Assembly: GCA_947246475.1 (NCBI GenBank)
Contig: CAMXSH010000002.1
Location: 1 to 64,000 of the forward strand
Length of the DNA stretch: 64,000 bases
Reading direction: 5' to 3'
DNA from: an uncultured Roseburia sp.
Lineage (GTDB): Bacteria > Bacillota > Clostridia > Lachnospirales > Lachnospiraceae
The translations under genes were made by a program, and so were the position numbers. Below are positions 16,950 to 26,575 of this stretch, one piece after another. Every line of letters begins with the position of its first letter. The first letter of the stretch is position 1. The notes beneath the pieces are model-generated. The model saw nothing but the letters and a program-made list of their open reading frames with translations. It did not search any database and was not told the origin of the DNA.

Positions 16950-19900
16950 ATGATGAAGAAAAAAGGGAAGATGAGCGTTGTGGTGCGTGTGACCAGCATT
17001 ATGCTTGCCCTGGCACTGGTGATAACAAGTGTGCAGACAGCGGTAAGCCCTGGAAGGGATGCAAAGGCCGCAACGGCTGAAAGTATGGGGGACATGGAAA
17101 TGTTGTCTGCCAGCCATGTTCCGGATTCTGAGGTCAGGAATTTTTATACAATTCTTGCCAATGCCCAGAAGAACCTGGAAGTGGCTCAGAAAAAGGAGGA
17201 CGAAGCAGCGATTGCAGCTGCGGAAGCAGTGATTCAGGAGCTTTCGGGAATGAATGCGGGAGCTGTAGTAGCAAAATATGGAAATAATACCACATATACG
17301 GGGCAGGTATATGGAAGGTATCTGGTAAATTATCCGGGGAAGATTGATTTTACTGGATTGACAGTAAAAAATATCCAGGGAATTGGATGGGCGAGATCTG
17401 CGTCAGAATTTGATCTTTCAGGAGTCAGTGTTACGGAGGTTCCGGAGAATGAATTTGCATTTTGTAAGATGACGAAGGTCGTTCTCCCGGATGGTGTAAC
17501 GAAGATCGGAAATAATGCCTTTGATGCCTGTTCCAATCTGGCTACTCTGATGATCGGAACGGGAGAAGAGAATATTGTTGACCTGACGAAGATAAATGAG
17601 GTTGGAGCTTCTGCTTTCAGCGGCTGTGCGGCAGTTACAGCGGTGAAATTTGCAGACTATGATTCTTCTAAGCCGGAGCTGAAGCTGGGGACCAGGGCAT
17701 TTGCAGCCTGTAAGAGCCTTGGGGAGATAAAAATTCCCATAAAAACGGCAGCCAATCTGGGGGCCAATGCTTTTGAACAGTGTGTCAAGTTAGTAAAAGT
17801 CGGACTCCACAATGATCTGGCGTATTTGTCCAATGGACTGTTTCAGGGAGCCGGTGCTTCTGAATATAACATCCGGTTCTATGTGATCGAAAAGGGAGAG
17901 AATCCATCTGCCAGCCAGCTTCCAGACAACATAACTTATGTGGGAGACAACTGTTTCACAAATGCCTGGCTCTGGGATATGGATCTGTCCACTTGCAGCA
18001 AACTGACAAAATTGAATCAGTATTCGTTCTCTGTCTCAAAGATTCTAAGCCTTAAACTGCCGGAATCTCTGGAGACGATTGAGGAGCAGGCTTTTGGCGC
18101 GGCAACGATGGCTTCTATTGTAATCCCGGAGAAATGTACCAATATTGGCGCAGGGGCTTTCAATAAGTGCAGTATTGAGGAGATTACTCTTCCAGATGCG
18201 CTGACAGAGATTAAAGCAAACACATTTAAAGCCTGTAATAACCTCGATGGCAGTCTCATACATTTATCGGAAAATTCTAAATTAGAGAAGATCGGGAGCT
18301 ATGCATTTGCCGACTGTGAAAGTTTGAAAACCACAATATTTTTAAAAAACCTGAAAAATCTAACTACAATTGAGGAGTATGCATTTGCCAATTGTGTTGC
18401 ATATTGGAAAGATGAAAATAATAATAAAGTAAATAATGCATACAAGGAGCCGGCGGTTGCATCAGGGCTGGAGGAAGTAATTCTTCCGGATTCAGTAGTT
18501 TCCCTGGGCGAATCCGTATTTGCGGATAACTATGCCCTGCGCAAGGCGGATCTTGGGAATGGTGTGAAGGAGATTCCAGATAAAGCATTTTATCTGGCTT
18601 CCCGGGGGGCAAGACTGGAGACGGTGATCCTTCCAGATAATCTTTTGACCATCGGCAAGTCTGCCTTTGAGAACCAGACAAGACTTTTTACGATCGGTAC
18701 CAGTACAGCGGAAAAAGAAGGTACGCTGCAGTTTGGTTCAAAGCTTGCATCTATTGGAGACCGGGCATTTGCAGGCTGCAGTGTGGAAAATGCCATCCGT
18801 GTCAGCGGAGTAAAGGCCTATGCCCTAAAAGAAAAGGTTAAGACTGTTTCGGAACCAGGTCTTACCCAGCTGATGATCTTTGATTATGACAATGCCTATG
18901 ATAAAGACAATACAGATAACGCAGCAAGAGCTGCTGATTACTGCAGAAATATATACATAGATGAGACAGATATCTTATCCAAAGGAAGTCTTCCAGAAGG
19001 AACTTTTAATGAAAAAGGAGAGTTGGAAGGTTCAGATTATATGGAACTCTATATTGTTGCCAAGAAGGCATGGGTAGATGATGATATGCTTATGCCTTCA
19101 GAGAAGGATTCTACCGATAAGCAGATAGAGATATATAAGGACGAATATGAGACAGATACCCAAGCATATAAAGACAGGTTTTATTCTAAGTATGATGAAA
19201 CGCTGACAGATACATTTTACTGTTCACAGAGCAATGCGGGCAGTGTGATCTCTCTTCAGAGTGCTGCTGGTAAAAGAGAGTGCTGGATCCGGGCGGTAGT
19301 AAATTCTGAGATCGAACATGTATCTCTTCCGGGAGAATCCTGCCGCATTGATATGACGTATGTATTTGGTGTCAGAGATGTCAGTCTGCCAGATTCCATG
19401 CGGGAGGACAGTCTTGGCGCCAGTGCCTTTGAGAAATGCTTTAGTCTGAATAAAGTTACACTTTCTGAGAATCTGACAGAAATAAAGCAGAATACATTCA
19501 GTGGAGCAGCCAAAGAGATCACTTCACCAAATGGCAGCAAATACTATGATTATTATGGGCTCCGCACGGTCTATATTCCGGAGGGAATGAAAAAGATCGG
19601 GGACGGTGCATTCCAGAGATGCTATAACCTGTACTTTAAGGAGAGCAGTACCAGTGCGTTAGGAACCAGCCTGGAGAGTATTGGAAATAATGCTTTTATG
19701 GAATGTTATTCTCTTGAGACGATGAAATTTCCTACAAGTCTTACCACCATCGGCAACAGTGCCTTTGCACAGTGTGCAGTTCGCAATACCAGCGATGCAG
19801 ATTGTAAGAGGGAGACGATCATAAAAGAAGACCAGGAACTAAAGTATACCTATTATTGGAATTATGAAAAATACGGAAAGAGAAGGGAAAAGACCGGTTT

Positions 19901-22535
19901 GAGAAAACTTGATTTTTCAGCGGCGAAAAATCTGGAGAATATCGGGAACTCCGCTTTCCGTCAGAGCAATGTAACGGACGTACAGCTTACCAACTCACCA
20001 TTGGTTAAAGTTTCCGATGGTTTGTTTGACCAGTGTTCGTATCTGAAAAATGTTTCATTTGGGGATAAGGTACAGAGTGTGGAGCAGAATGTTCTCAAGG
20101 ATACAGTAAGCCTTTCTACCATAAGTATACCAGCGAGCGCTTCGATAAAAGGGACAGCCATCAGTGGAGCATTTGGTAAGGTTACCAAAGACAGGGAAAA
20201 TATAAAACAGCAGGCGGATCCTACTCTTAGTCTGTCATATAAGGAAAATGATGAGGTAGTGATACCAGTCCATGACAGCGTCAGGCTTCCAATCAATGCA
20301 TTTAATAAGGATGTATTAAATGGTTCTGTAAAAGTGGTGATCGTAGACGGATCCACGGAGACAGATATTCTCGGAAAATCTGCCCAGGGAATCCGGGCGG
20401 AATTTGATATGTCAAAAGAACCATATTCTTTCGTGCTTCATGGGGAAGGATATCTGAAAGATCCGGTGACCGTTAAGATCGAGGCCGGGGCAGGATTTAA
20501 ATACGCAAATGCAAAAAATACAGCTTGGACCAGCAGCCATACCTTTACTTACCGGGTATCTGTGCAGGATGTGCCGACCCAGAGTGTTTCTGTATCTGCA
20601 AGTGAGGATATTACGGTGAAAGGAAATCCATCCATGTATGATGAGACCACTGGCAAAAAAGCATTATACATCCCGGTAAAAAGTTCTGCAGCTGCGAATG
20701 GAATCAGGCTGACGGCAAAGATCGATCCTGTGGAAACTACCGATCAAGTGTCCTGGTCCTCAACAGATAACGAAGTGGCTGAGATCAGTGATATGCAGTA
20801 TGAGCCAGGGAGCGGTGTGGCAACGGCCCTTGTGAAATGTAAAAAGCCAGGAGATGCAACGGTTATGGTAAATTCCGGATCGGTTAATGACAAGATTGTT
20901 GTGACTGGTCAGATCCCAGTGGCAGCCGGAGGCTTAAGCTGTACAACCGATGGAAGCCTGTTGGATACTAATATTTCCAATAATGCTGTCTTTGGACTAT
21001 CCGTGGGTGACAGTGATAAGATTAGTATAGGGATGGATTACGGAAAGACGGAGTACGATGACAGTCTGCTGGGAATCTATGGAGAGAAGGCTGTAATTGA
21101 ATCTTCTGATGAAAATGTAGTCACAGTCAGTCCAGATGGAACTTTCCGGGCAGTAGGCGAAGGAACGGCAGTGATTACGGTCAAAGGGCAGGCGAGTGGA
21201 ACAAAAATGCAGTTTACCCTGCAGGTATCGAGAGAAAATAATTATACCCCATTCTCTGTGACGGTAACCGGCGCTAATGAGGTGAATGTTGGCGAGAGCA
21301 TACAGCTGTCAGCAGCGGTTGCTCCGAAGGTGGCGTCCCAGGCAGTGACATGGAGTGTAGCTTCTGGGAAAAATTGTGTTTCGGTAGATGAAGAGGGAAA
21401 GGTGACAGGACTAGCAAGAGGAGAGGCGACCATCGTAGCTGCATCCGCAGAAAAAGACAGCGTCAGGTCGGAAGCCTTTAAAGTTACAGTAAATGCTCCG
21501 TTAAAAGAACTGCGCATTCTGGATGGAAATGTGACATTGGAAGTGGGCAGAAGTATGAGCTTTGCGAGGACGACGAAGACGGATGCCACGAAAGGATTCT
21601 TTGTATCTCCATCGGATACCACAGATACGATTGAATGGATGAGCAGCAATGAAGGGGTTTTACAGGTTACTCAAGGAACGGACCGGAGTGTGACGGTCAA
21701 GGCTCTGGCGGTGGGAACAGCGGAACTGACAGGTACAGCTTCTTCCGGTGTACGTGCTTCTGTTGTGGTCAACGTGATTCAGAAAACAAATTCCATCACA
21801 GTAGAAAAAGAAGTAACTTTGAATGTAGGAAAAACCCACAAGCTGAATCCACAGAAAGTGCCAGCGAACTCGAATGAAGAAATGACTTATACATATTCTT
21901 CTGGTGATCCGAAGACTGCAATAGTGGATGCCAATGGTGTGATCCGGGCTGTGGCGCCGGGAAGGGTTGATATTAATGTGAGATCCAATACCGGAAAAAC
22001 GGCAGCCTGCCGTGTGACAGTCAAGCAGCCGGCGAATAAGATCACATTGCTGCTGAATCGTCCAAGTACTAAGACCGTTTATCTGGCAAAAGGTAAGAGC
22101 GTGACGCTGAATACCAGACTGGCACCGGAAAATACTACAGATAAGCTGATGTATAAATCCAGTAAGCCGAAGGTGGCAACTGTGACATCAAGTGGTGTTG
22201 TTACTGCAAAGAAAAAGGGATCTGCCAAAATAACGATTCAGGCAGATTCAGGAAAAAAGATCTCTGTAAAGATTGTGGTATCCAAGAAAGAGGTTAAGGC
22301 GAAGAAAGTAAAAATCAAGGCGCCAAAGACTGTGAAAAGGAAAAAGACAGTGAAGCTGACAGTCAGTCTCAAATCAGCCAAGTCTACAGACACACTTTCT
22401 TTCTCAAGCAATAAGCCAAACATAGCTCAGATCGATGCCTATGGTTATCTGAAGGCGAAAAAGAAAGGAAAGGTTAAGATCACAGTAACATCAAGTTCAG
22501 GTAAAAAAGCAGTGAAGACCATAAAAGTAAAATAA
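16950..22535 (+). CDS. Giant secreted BspA-like leucine-rich-repeat and Big_2 surface protein
   Basis: The 1861-residue protein starts with a signal peptide ending near DAKA (about residue 40). Residues about 115-1060 carry many BspA/LRR_5-type repeats (unit like LPDGVTKIGNNAFDACSNLATL), interrupted near residues 640-780 by a region without clear repeats. From about residue 1200 to the end there are six or seven Big_2 domains (IPVAAG; SVAPK; VTAKKKGSAKITI), the last ones very lysine-rich. No LPXTG, SLH or C-terminal membrane anchor is seen; binding may rest on the basic Big_2 tail. The role is probably adhesion or surface interaction. AAAAGGAGAAAACTAAATG sets the start. It is the largest gene here. 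Confidence 0.92.
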   Translation: MMKKKGKMSVVVRVTSIMLALALVITSVQTAVSPGRDAKAATAESMGDMEMLSASHVPDSEVRNFYTILANAQKNLEVAQKKEDEAAIAAAEAVIQELSGMNAGAVVAKYGNNTTYTGQVYGRYLVNYPGKIDFTGLTVKNIQGIGWARSASEFDLSGVSVTEVPENEFAFCKMTKVVLPDGVTKIGNNAFDACSNLATLMIGTGEENIVDLTKINEVGASAFSGCAAVTAVKFADYDSSKPELKLGTRAFAACKSLGEIKIPIKTAANLGANAFEQCVKLVKVGLHNDLAYLSNGLFQGAGASEYNIRFYVIEKGENPSASQLPDNITYVGDNCFTNAWLWDMDLSTCSKLTKLNQYSFSVSKILSLKLPESLETIEEQAFGAATMASIVIPEKCTNIGAGAFNKCSIEEITLPDALTEIKANTFKACNNLDGSLIHLSENSKLEKIGSYAFADCESLKTTIFLKNLKNLTTIEEYAFANCVAYWKDENNNKVNNAYKEPAVASGLEEVILPDSVVSLGESVFADNYALRKADLGNGVKEIPDKAFYLASRGARLETVILPDNLLTIGKSAFENQTRLFTIGTSTAEKEGTLQFGSKLASIGDRAFAGCSVENAIRVSGVKAYALKEKVKTVSEPGLTQLMIFDYDNAYDKDNTDNAARAADYCRNIYIDETDILSKGSLPEGTFNEKGELEGSDYMELYIVAKKAWVDDDMLMPSEKDSTDKQIEIYKDEYETDTQAYKDRFYSKYDETLTDTFYCSQSNAGSVISLQSAAGKRECWIRAVVNSEIEHVSLPGESCRIDMTYVFGVRDVSLPDSMREDSLGASAFEKCFSLNKVTLSENLTEIKQNTFSGAAKEITSPNGSKYYDYYGLRTVYIPEGMKKIGDGAFQRCYNLYFKESSTSALGTSLESIGNNAFMECYSLETMKFPTSLTTIGNSAFAQCAVRNTSDADCKRETIIKEDQELKYTYYWNYEKYGKRREKTGLRKLDFSAAKNLENIGNSAFRQSNVTDVQLTNSPLVKVSDGLFDQCSYLKNVSFGDKVQSVEQNVLKDTVSLSTISIPASASIKGTAISGAFGKVTKDRENIKQQADPTLSLSYKENDEVVIPVHDSVRLPINAFNKDVLNGSVKVVIVDGSTETDILGKSAQGIRAEFDMSKEPYSFVLHGEGYLKDPVTVKIEAGAGFKYANAKNTAWTSSHTFTYRVSVQDVPTQSVSVSASEDITVKGNPSMYDETTGKKALYIPVKSSAAANGIRLTAKIDPVETTDQVSWSSTDNEVAEISDMQYEPGSGVATALVKCKKPGDATVMVNSGSVNDKIVVTGQIPVAAGGLSCTTDGSLLDTNISNNAVFGLSVGDSDKISIGMDYGKTEYDDSLLGIYGEKAVIESSDENVVTVSPDGTFRAVGEGTAVITVKGQASGTKMQFTLQVSRENNYTPFSVTVTGANEVNVGESIQLSAAVAPKVASQAVTWSVASGKNCVSVDEEGKVTGLARGEATIVAASAEKDSVRSEAFKVTVNAPLKELRILDGNVTLEVGRSMSFARTTKTDATKGFFVSPSDTTDTIEWMSSNEGVLQVTQGTDRSVTVKALAVGTAELTGTASSGVRASVVVNVIQKTNSITVEKEVTLNVGKTHKLNPQKVPANSNEEMTYTYSSGDPKTAIVDANGVIRAVAPGRVDINVRSNTGKTAACRVTVKQPANKITLLLNRPSTKTVYLAKGKSVTLNTRLAPENTTDKLMYKSSKPKVATVTSSGVVTAKKKGSAKITIQADSGKKISVKIVVSKKEVKAKKVKIKAPKTVKRKKTVKLTVSLKSAKSTDTLSFSSNKPNIAQIDAYGYLKAKKKGKVKITVTSSSGKKAVKTIKVK

Positions 22536-22542
22536 GTTTATG

Positions 22543-22571
22543 ACATATCAAAAGATCCCCCTGCATATACT
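22543..22571 (+). promoter_or_regulatory. SigE-like sporulation promoter of spoIVA
   Basis: ACATATC (22543-22549), 14 bp, and CATATACT (22564-22571) resemble the mother-cell SigE -35 (ATAT core) and -10 (CATACANT, 7 of 8) boxes. The -10 lies in the loop of the terminator hairpin that follows the LRR gene. spoIVA is a SigE gene in Bacillus subtilis, which supports the call. Confidence 0.6.
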
Positions 22572-22598
22572 TTAACAGTTTAGCAAGGGGGTTTTTTT
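22557..22598 (+). terminator. Terminator of the LRR/Big_2 gene whose 3' arm is also the spoIVA ribosome site
   Basis: CCCCCTGC pairs with GCAAGGGGG (one bulged A) around an 18-nt loop, followed by T7 and directly by the spoIVA ATG. AAGGGGG is the only ribosome-binding-like sequence before spoIVA, so the terminator arm and the ribosome site coincide. Confidence 0.85.
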
Positions 22599-24077
22599 AT
22601 GGACAGTGGATATAATGTGTACGAAGATATAAACAAAAGAACCGGAGGAGAAATATATCTGGGAGTCGTTGGTCCTGTGAGAACCGGAAAAAGCACATTT
22701 ATTAAAAATTTCATGGAGATCATGGTCATACCAGAGCTGATGGACGAAGGAGAGAGGCAGAGAACCGTCGACGAGCTTCCCCAATCTTCGGATGGTAAGA
22801 CGATCATGACGACAGAGCCCAAATTTATTCCGAAAGATGGAGCAGCGCTTACGCTGCCGAGCGGCGCCGCCTGTAAGATCCGTTTGATCGACTGTGTAGG
22901 CTTTGTCGTGAAGGATGCCGCCGGCTATATGGAAGATGGAAAAGAGCGGATGGTGAAGACACCCTGGTCAGCCCAGGAAATACCTTTTACGAAGGCGGCA
23001 GAACTGGGTACAAGGAAAGTCATCGAAGAACATTCAAATATTGGTATCGTTGTTACCACAGATGGAAGTTTTACGGACCTCTCCAGAGAACAGTATGTAG
23101 AAGGAGAGGAAAAGACTGTTGAAGAATGCAGGAAGACTGGAAAGCCGACAATGATTATCTTGAACACGGTAAATCCCCACTCTGAGTCTGCCAAAAGCCT
23201 GGCCGAGGAGATGCAGCAGAAATATAACATGAGTGTCTTGCCCTTGGATTGTAAAAGGCTGAAAAAGGAGGATGTATATCTGATCATGGAAACAATTTTA
23301 TCGGACTTCCCCATTGGAAGGATTAATTTCTTTCTTCCCAAATGGGTAGAGTTTCTGGACAGGGACCACTGGCTGAAAAAGGATCTTTTGGAGCAGTGCC
23401 GGGAAATGCTCATGAATATGCGGCTTATGAAAGATGTGACCAAAGACCGTCTGAATCTGGAGGCCGATTATATCAAGGGAGTTTATATCCAGGATAAGCA
23501 GATGGAAAACGGCCAGGTCAATATCTCAGTGGAATTTGAGGAACACTACTATTATGAGATTCTCAGCGACATGATCGGAACCCCCATCACAGGAGAATAT
23601 GAGCTGATTGCTACCTTGAAGGAACTGGCAGGAAAACGGGCGGAATACGAATCCATTGGAACTGCGTGCGAACAGGTAAAAGGGCGGGGGTATGGAATCG
23701 TTACCCCGACAATGGAAGAGATTGAGATCGCAGAACCAGAACTGATCAAACATGGGAACAAATATGGAGTGAAAATCAAGGCGGTCTGCCCGTCCCTGCA
23801 TCTGATCCAGGCAAATATAGAGACAGAGATTGCGCCCATCGTAGGCAGCGAAGAGCAGGCGAAAGATCTTATTGAATATATTGAGATGAACAGCAAAGAA
23901 AATCCCGACGGAATTTTTGACACGAACATTTTCGGAAAAACGATACGGCAGCTGGTGGATGATGGCATCATGAATAAGGTCAACAGGCTGACAGAGGAGA
24001 GCCAGGTAAAACTTCAGGATACGATACAGAAAGTAGTCAATGATTCCAATGGCGGACTGGTGTGTATCATTATTTGA
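22599..24077 (+). CDS. spoIVA: Stage IV sporulation protein A (spore-coat ATPase)
   Basis: The 492-residue protein has the family start (MD.GYNVYEDI..RT.G.IY.GVVGPVRTGKST) with Walker A at about residues 25-33, the TTEPKF and RLIDCVGFVV segments, and the conserved C-terminal half ending GLVCIII. SpoIVA hydrolyses ATP and polymerises on the forespore surface to form the coat base. Length matches the family. It is preceded by a SigE-like promoter and followed by a terminator, so it is probably transcribed alone in the mother cell. Confidence 0.98.
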   Translation: MDSGYNVYEDINKRTGGEIYLGVVGPVRTGKSTFIKNFMEIMVIPELMDEGERQRTVDELPQSSDGKTIMTTEPKFIPKDGAALTLPSGAACKIRLIDCVGFVVKDAAGYMEDGKERMVKTPWSAQEIPFTKAAELGTRKVIEEHSNIGIVVTTDGSFTDLSREQYVEGEEKTVEECRKTGKPTMIILNTVNPHSESAKSLAEEMQQKYNMSVLPLDCKRLKKEDVYLIMETILSDFPIGRINFFLPKWVEFLDRDHWLKKDLLEQCREMLMNMRLMKDVTKDRLNLEADYIKGVYIQDKQMENGQVNISVEFEEHYYYEILSDMIGTPITGEYELIATLKELAGKRAEYESIGTACEQVKGRGYGIVTPTMEEIEIAEPELIKHGNKYGVKIKAVCPSLHLIQANIETEIAPIVGSEEQAKDLIEYIEMNSKENPDGIFDTNIFGKTIRQLVDDGIMNKVNRLTEESQVKLQDTIQKVVNDSNGGLVCIII

Positions 24078-24091
24078 TTTCATGTAATGAT

Positions 24092-24126
24092 AAAAGGTTT
24101 CGGTTTATTTGACCGGGACCTTTTTT
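24092..24126 (+). terminator. Intrinsic terminator of spoIVA
   Basis: AAAAGGTTTCGGT pairs with ACCGGGACCTTTT, with a short internal mismatch and a TTATTTG loop, followed by a T run. Confidence 0.85.
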
Positions 24127-24127
24127 G

Positions 24128-24606
24128 GTGGGGATGACAGATATAAATTGAAAACCGCGGGTCCAAAGTCCCCATCTCCGTCTTTGTCACAAATGGCGAT
24201 AAATGGCGAACGAAGTTATGGAAATTAGGGGAAAAATCTGGTATTTACTATGGGCATCCCTTATAATGTAGAAAAACGTCAAAGGAAGGAAAGGGATATG
24301 AAGATTAAAAAGAAAATCAAAAAGGGCTGTGGTTATAGATTGGTCCTGGCATGGGGGCATGGGCATCTGGAAGAAAACTGACGGAATATCTGGCAGAGAA
24401 ATTTGACAACAGCGCACTATTACAGTGGAGATGTGTAATCTTTCACAAGAAATCGTAGACAGGATTACAATCAATCAAAGTTGGACCCGTTGACAAATGA
24501 AAGAAAAATGATCTGGTTTGAAAATTTCTCTGTAATTAAGTTTTTCTATGATAATTGTTTGAAAGGACTTTTGATGGTTTCAAATTTAAATAGGAGAAGA
24601 AAATTT
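24128..24606. other. Gene-free 480 bp with decayed coding traces
   Basis: No intact gene is supported here. An ATG at 24298 with a good purine-rich ribosome site (AAAGGAAGGAAAGGG) and a TATAAT box nearby opens only 27 codons (MKIKKKIKKG.). One frame over, MGAWASGRKLTEYLAEKFDN continues to a stop, which looks like the frameshifted start of a lost gene. The track ORF from 24481 is in frame with the next gene but its first 42 codons have no ribosome site. Confidence 0.4.
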
Positions 24607-24996
24607 ATGTGTAGTAATGTGATTTTTCAAGATCAAAATAAAACGTTTTTAGTTGAATTTCTTTATAAGGTCGAAAAATATTTTACTTATGAAATATACA
24701 TTTTGACATCAGGGTATTCTGGAAAGTGCAATTTTTGTATTCCAGAAGACAAACTTATAGCTTATGTTAAAAGAATTAGTAAAATAATGAACGATCTTAG
24801 TGGTGAATTTACAATAGAAGATTGCGAAAGTGATGCATATATAAAAGTATATTTTGAAAATATAAGAGAACTTTATTTAAGTGGTCAAATAGGGGGCACT
24901 TATGAAGATAATAATTTAAAGTTTAAATTGAGAGCAGACCAAACAATTTTATTGCGGCTTAAAAACAAATTATTATATGACTTGCAATCTACATGA
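24607..24996 (+). CDS. Small WapI-like (immunity-type) protein
   Basis: The 129-residue protein is strikingly AT-rich compared with its neighbours. The layout (N-terminal beta strands, YEIYILTSGYSGKC, an aromatic-poor helix, a C-terminal N.LKFKLRADQT.L..L) recalls WapI-family immunity proteins that neutralise contact-dependent toxins. That match is from memory of the family and is tentative. The start is ATG 24607, with TAGGAGAAGAAAATTT before it, not the track start at 24481. No toxin gene lies next to it. No signal peptide. Low GC and decayed flanks suggest recent transfer. Confidence 0.45.
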   Translation: MCSNVIFQDQNKTFLVEFLYKVEKYFTYEIYILTSGYSGKCNFCIPEDKLIAYVKRISKIMNDLSGEFTIEDCESDAYIKVYFENIRELYLSGQIGGTYEDNNLKFKLRADQTILLRLKNKLLYDLQST

Positions 24997-25059
24997 CTAA
25001 ATCAGGATCAACATATTCTTTCACAACCAGAGTGTATATAAACACCCAGTTCTGTTTTT

Positions 25060-25190
25060 TATAAGTAATGTATGAGTGTTAAGAGGGATTCAATTGCTGG
25101 AAGAATCTCGGCTGCCTCTTGCACATCACTTTCCTGTAGCATGCGATGTGAATAAACCCTGAGATTTTCTCCATACTGATTACAAAGAGA
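25060..25190 (-). pseudogene. Possible C-terminal fragment of a lost gene
   Basis: On the minus strand an open frame reads CNQYGENLRVYSHRMLQES and then AAEILPAIESLLTLIHYL before TAA. It looks like helical protein but has no start, no full-length partner, and runs into the hydrogenase-like gene. The family is not recognised. Confidence 0.25.
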
Positions 25191-25210
25191 TAATAATGGA
25201 GGAAGTGAAC

Positions 25211-26419
25211 ATGACCTTTGAAGAATTATACCGGAAAGTACTAAAGGATCGTCTGTGGGGAAGGTCCATATCAGAAAATGTCTCCAGGAGAAAACTGGAT
25301 TGCCTGTTCCATCCGGACAAATATCCCCTGGTCTGGAAAAACGAGCCCTGTGACTGTGAGGACGCCCAGTGCGTCACGGCGTGTATGTTCCGGGCACTGG
25401 AAGTCAGGGACGGGAAGGTGACGATGAACGCGGAAAACTGTACCGGATGTGCCCAGTGCATCGAGGCGTGCCAGAATAAAAATCTTACCTTCAGCCACGA
25501 TGCGGTAAAAGTGGTGGAGATCTTAAAAAGTTCAGAGGAGCCGGTGTATGCGATGATGGCGCCAGCCTATATTGGCCAATTTGGAGAGGATGCGACGCCG
25601 GGAAAGATCCGCAGTGCCCTGAAAGGTATGGGCTTTGCCGGGATGATCGAGGTGGCGGCATTTGCAGATATTCTTACGCTGAAAGAATCCCTGGAGTTCT
25701 GCGAAAATATGGATCACAAAGAAGGGTTTCAGTTGACCAGTTGCTGCTGTCCCATCTGGATCTCCATGATCCGCAAGGAGTTTGAGAAGATTGCGGGGCA
25801 TCTTCCACCGGCTGTCTCACCGATGATCGCCTGCGGCAGGATTGCCAAAGAACTTCACCGGGGATGTAAAACGATATTTGTGGGACCCTGTCTGGCAAAA
25901 AAAGCGGAGATCAGGGAGCCGGATCTGGTGGGAGATATTGACTGCGTACTGACCTTTCAGGAACTACAGGACATTTTTGCGGCGCTGGAAGTAGATTTTT
26001 CTAAAATGGAAGAAGATGAAAATGAGCATTCCGCAGCAGCAGGAAGACTGTATGCGAGAACTGGAGGGGTGAGTCAGGCCGTGAAGGAAAGTCTGGCGAG
26101 CCTCGATGAAAAATATGATCTGAAACCGGTATGTGCCTGCGGTGTCGCTGAGTGTAAAGAAATGCTGCAGAAAATACTTGATGGACATGTGGAGGGGAAT
26201 TTCTTTGAGGGAATGGCGTGTCCCGGCGGATGTGTCGGGGGACCGAAACGAATTATGGAGATCGATAAGACGACAGAACTGGTAAATGAATATGCCGATC
26301 AGGCAAAATACCGTACGCCGGGAGAAAATCCCTATGTCCTCGACCTCATCCAGCGGCTGGGCTTTCACACCGTAGAAGATTTTATCGAAAACAGCCGGAT
26401 ACTGACCAGGACATTTTAA
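25211..26419 (+). CDS. Short [FeFe]-hydrogenase-like iron-sulfur protein
   Basis: The 402-residue protein has two ferredoxin-type cysteine clusters (CDCEDAQCVTAC and CTGCAQCIEAC, about residues 45-85) and the H-cluster domain. The three H-cluster loops are recognisable: TSCCCPIW (from residue 176), GPCLAKKAE (about 225) and EGMACPGGCVGG (about 334). The last lacks the usual GGGQP ending, and the first has three cysteines in a row. It has no PAS domain, no NuoG-like N-terminal domain and no small subunit. It resembles the poorly studied group C/D enzymes, so sensing or regulatory use is possible. GGAGG fixes the start at 25211, five codons after the track start. A two-component pair follows. 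Confidence 0.8.
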   Translation: MTFEELYRKVLKDRLWGRSISENVSRRKLDCLFHPDKYPLVWKNEPCDCEDAQCVTACMFRALEVRDGKVTMNAENCTGCAQCIEACQNKNLTFSHDAVKVVEILKSSEEPVYAMMAPAYIGQFGEDATPGKIRSALKGMGFAGMIEVAAFADILTLKESLEFCENMDHKEGFQLTSCCCPIWISMIRKEFEKIAGHLPPAVSPMIACGRIAKELHRGCKTIFVGPCLAKKAEIREPDLVGDIDCVLTFQELQDIFAALEVDFSKMEEDENEHSAAAGRLYARTGGVSQAVKESLASLDEKYDLKPVCACGVAECKEMLQKILDGHVEGNFFEGMACPGGCVGGPKRIMEIDKTTELVNEYADQAKYRTPGENPYVLDLIQRLGFHTVEDFIENSRILTRTF

Positions 26420-26451
26420 CAACTTCCTAACATTTATGTGGTAAAATGAAC

Positions 26452-26575
26452 GCATAAGCATGAACGCAGACTTTTAAGAATACGATGCCTGCTTGTAGGC
26501 AGATCGTGTTCGCAAAAAGTCTATGTGAGTGTAACGAACACGGAGAAATCGAAGATTTCGGAGTGAGGCTTATGC
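26452..26575 (+). repeat. Hairpin-dense element with 8-bp terminal inverted repeats
   Basis: GCATAAGC (26452-26459) is inverted as GCTTATGC (26568-26575). Inside are GACTTTT/AAAAGTC, GATGCCTGC/GTAGGCAGATC, GTGTTCG/CGAACAC and GAAATC/GATTTC. It is similar in style and size to the element at 8600 but not in sequence. It lies between the hydrogenase-like gene and the response regulator. Confidence 0.65.

Noticed and set aside
25211-26419. Respiratory complex I NuoG-like or ordinary ferredoxin annotation
   Set aside because: The three H-cluster loop motifs are present in order, which a ferredoxin or NuoG would not show.
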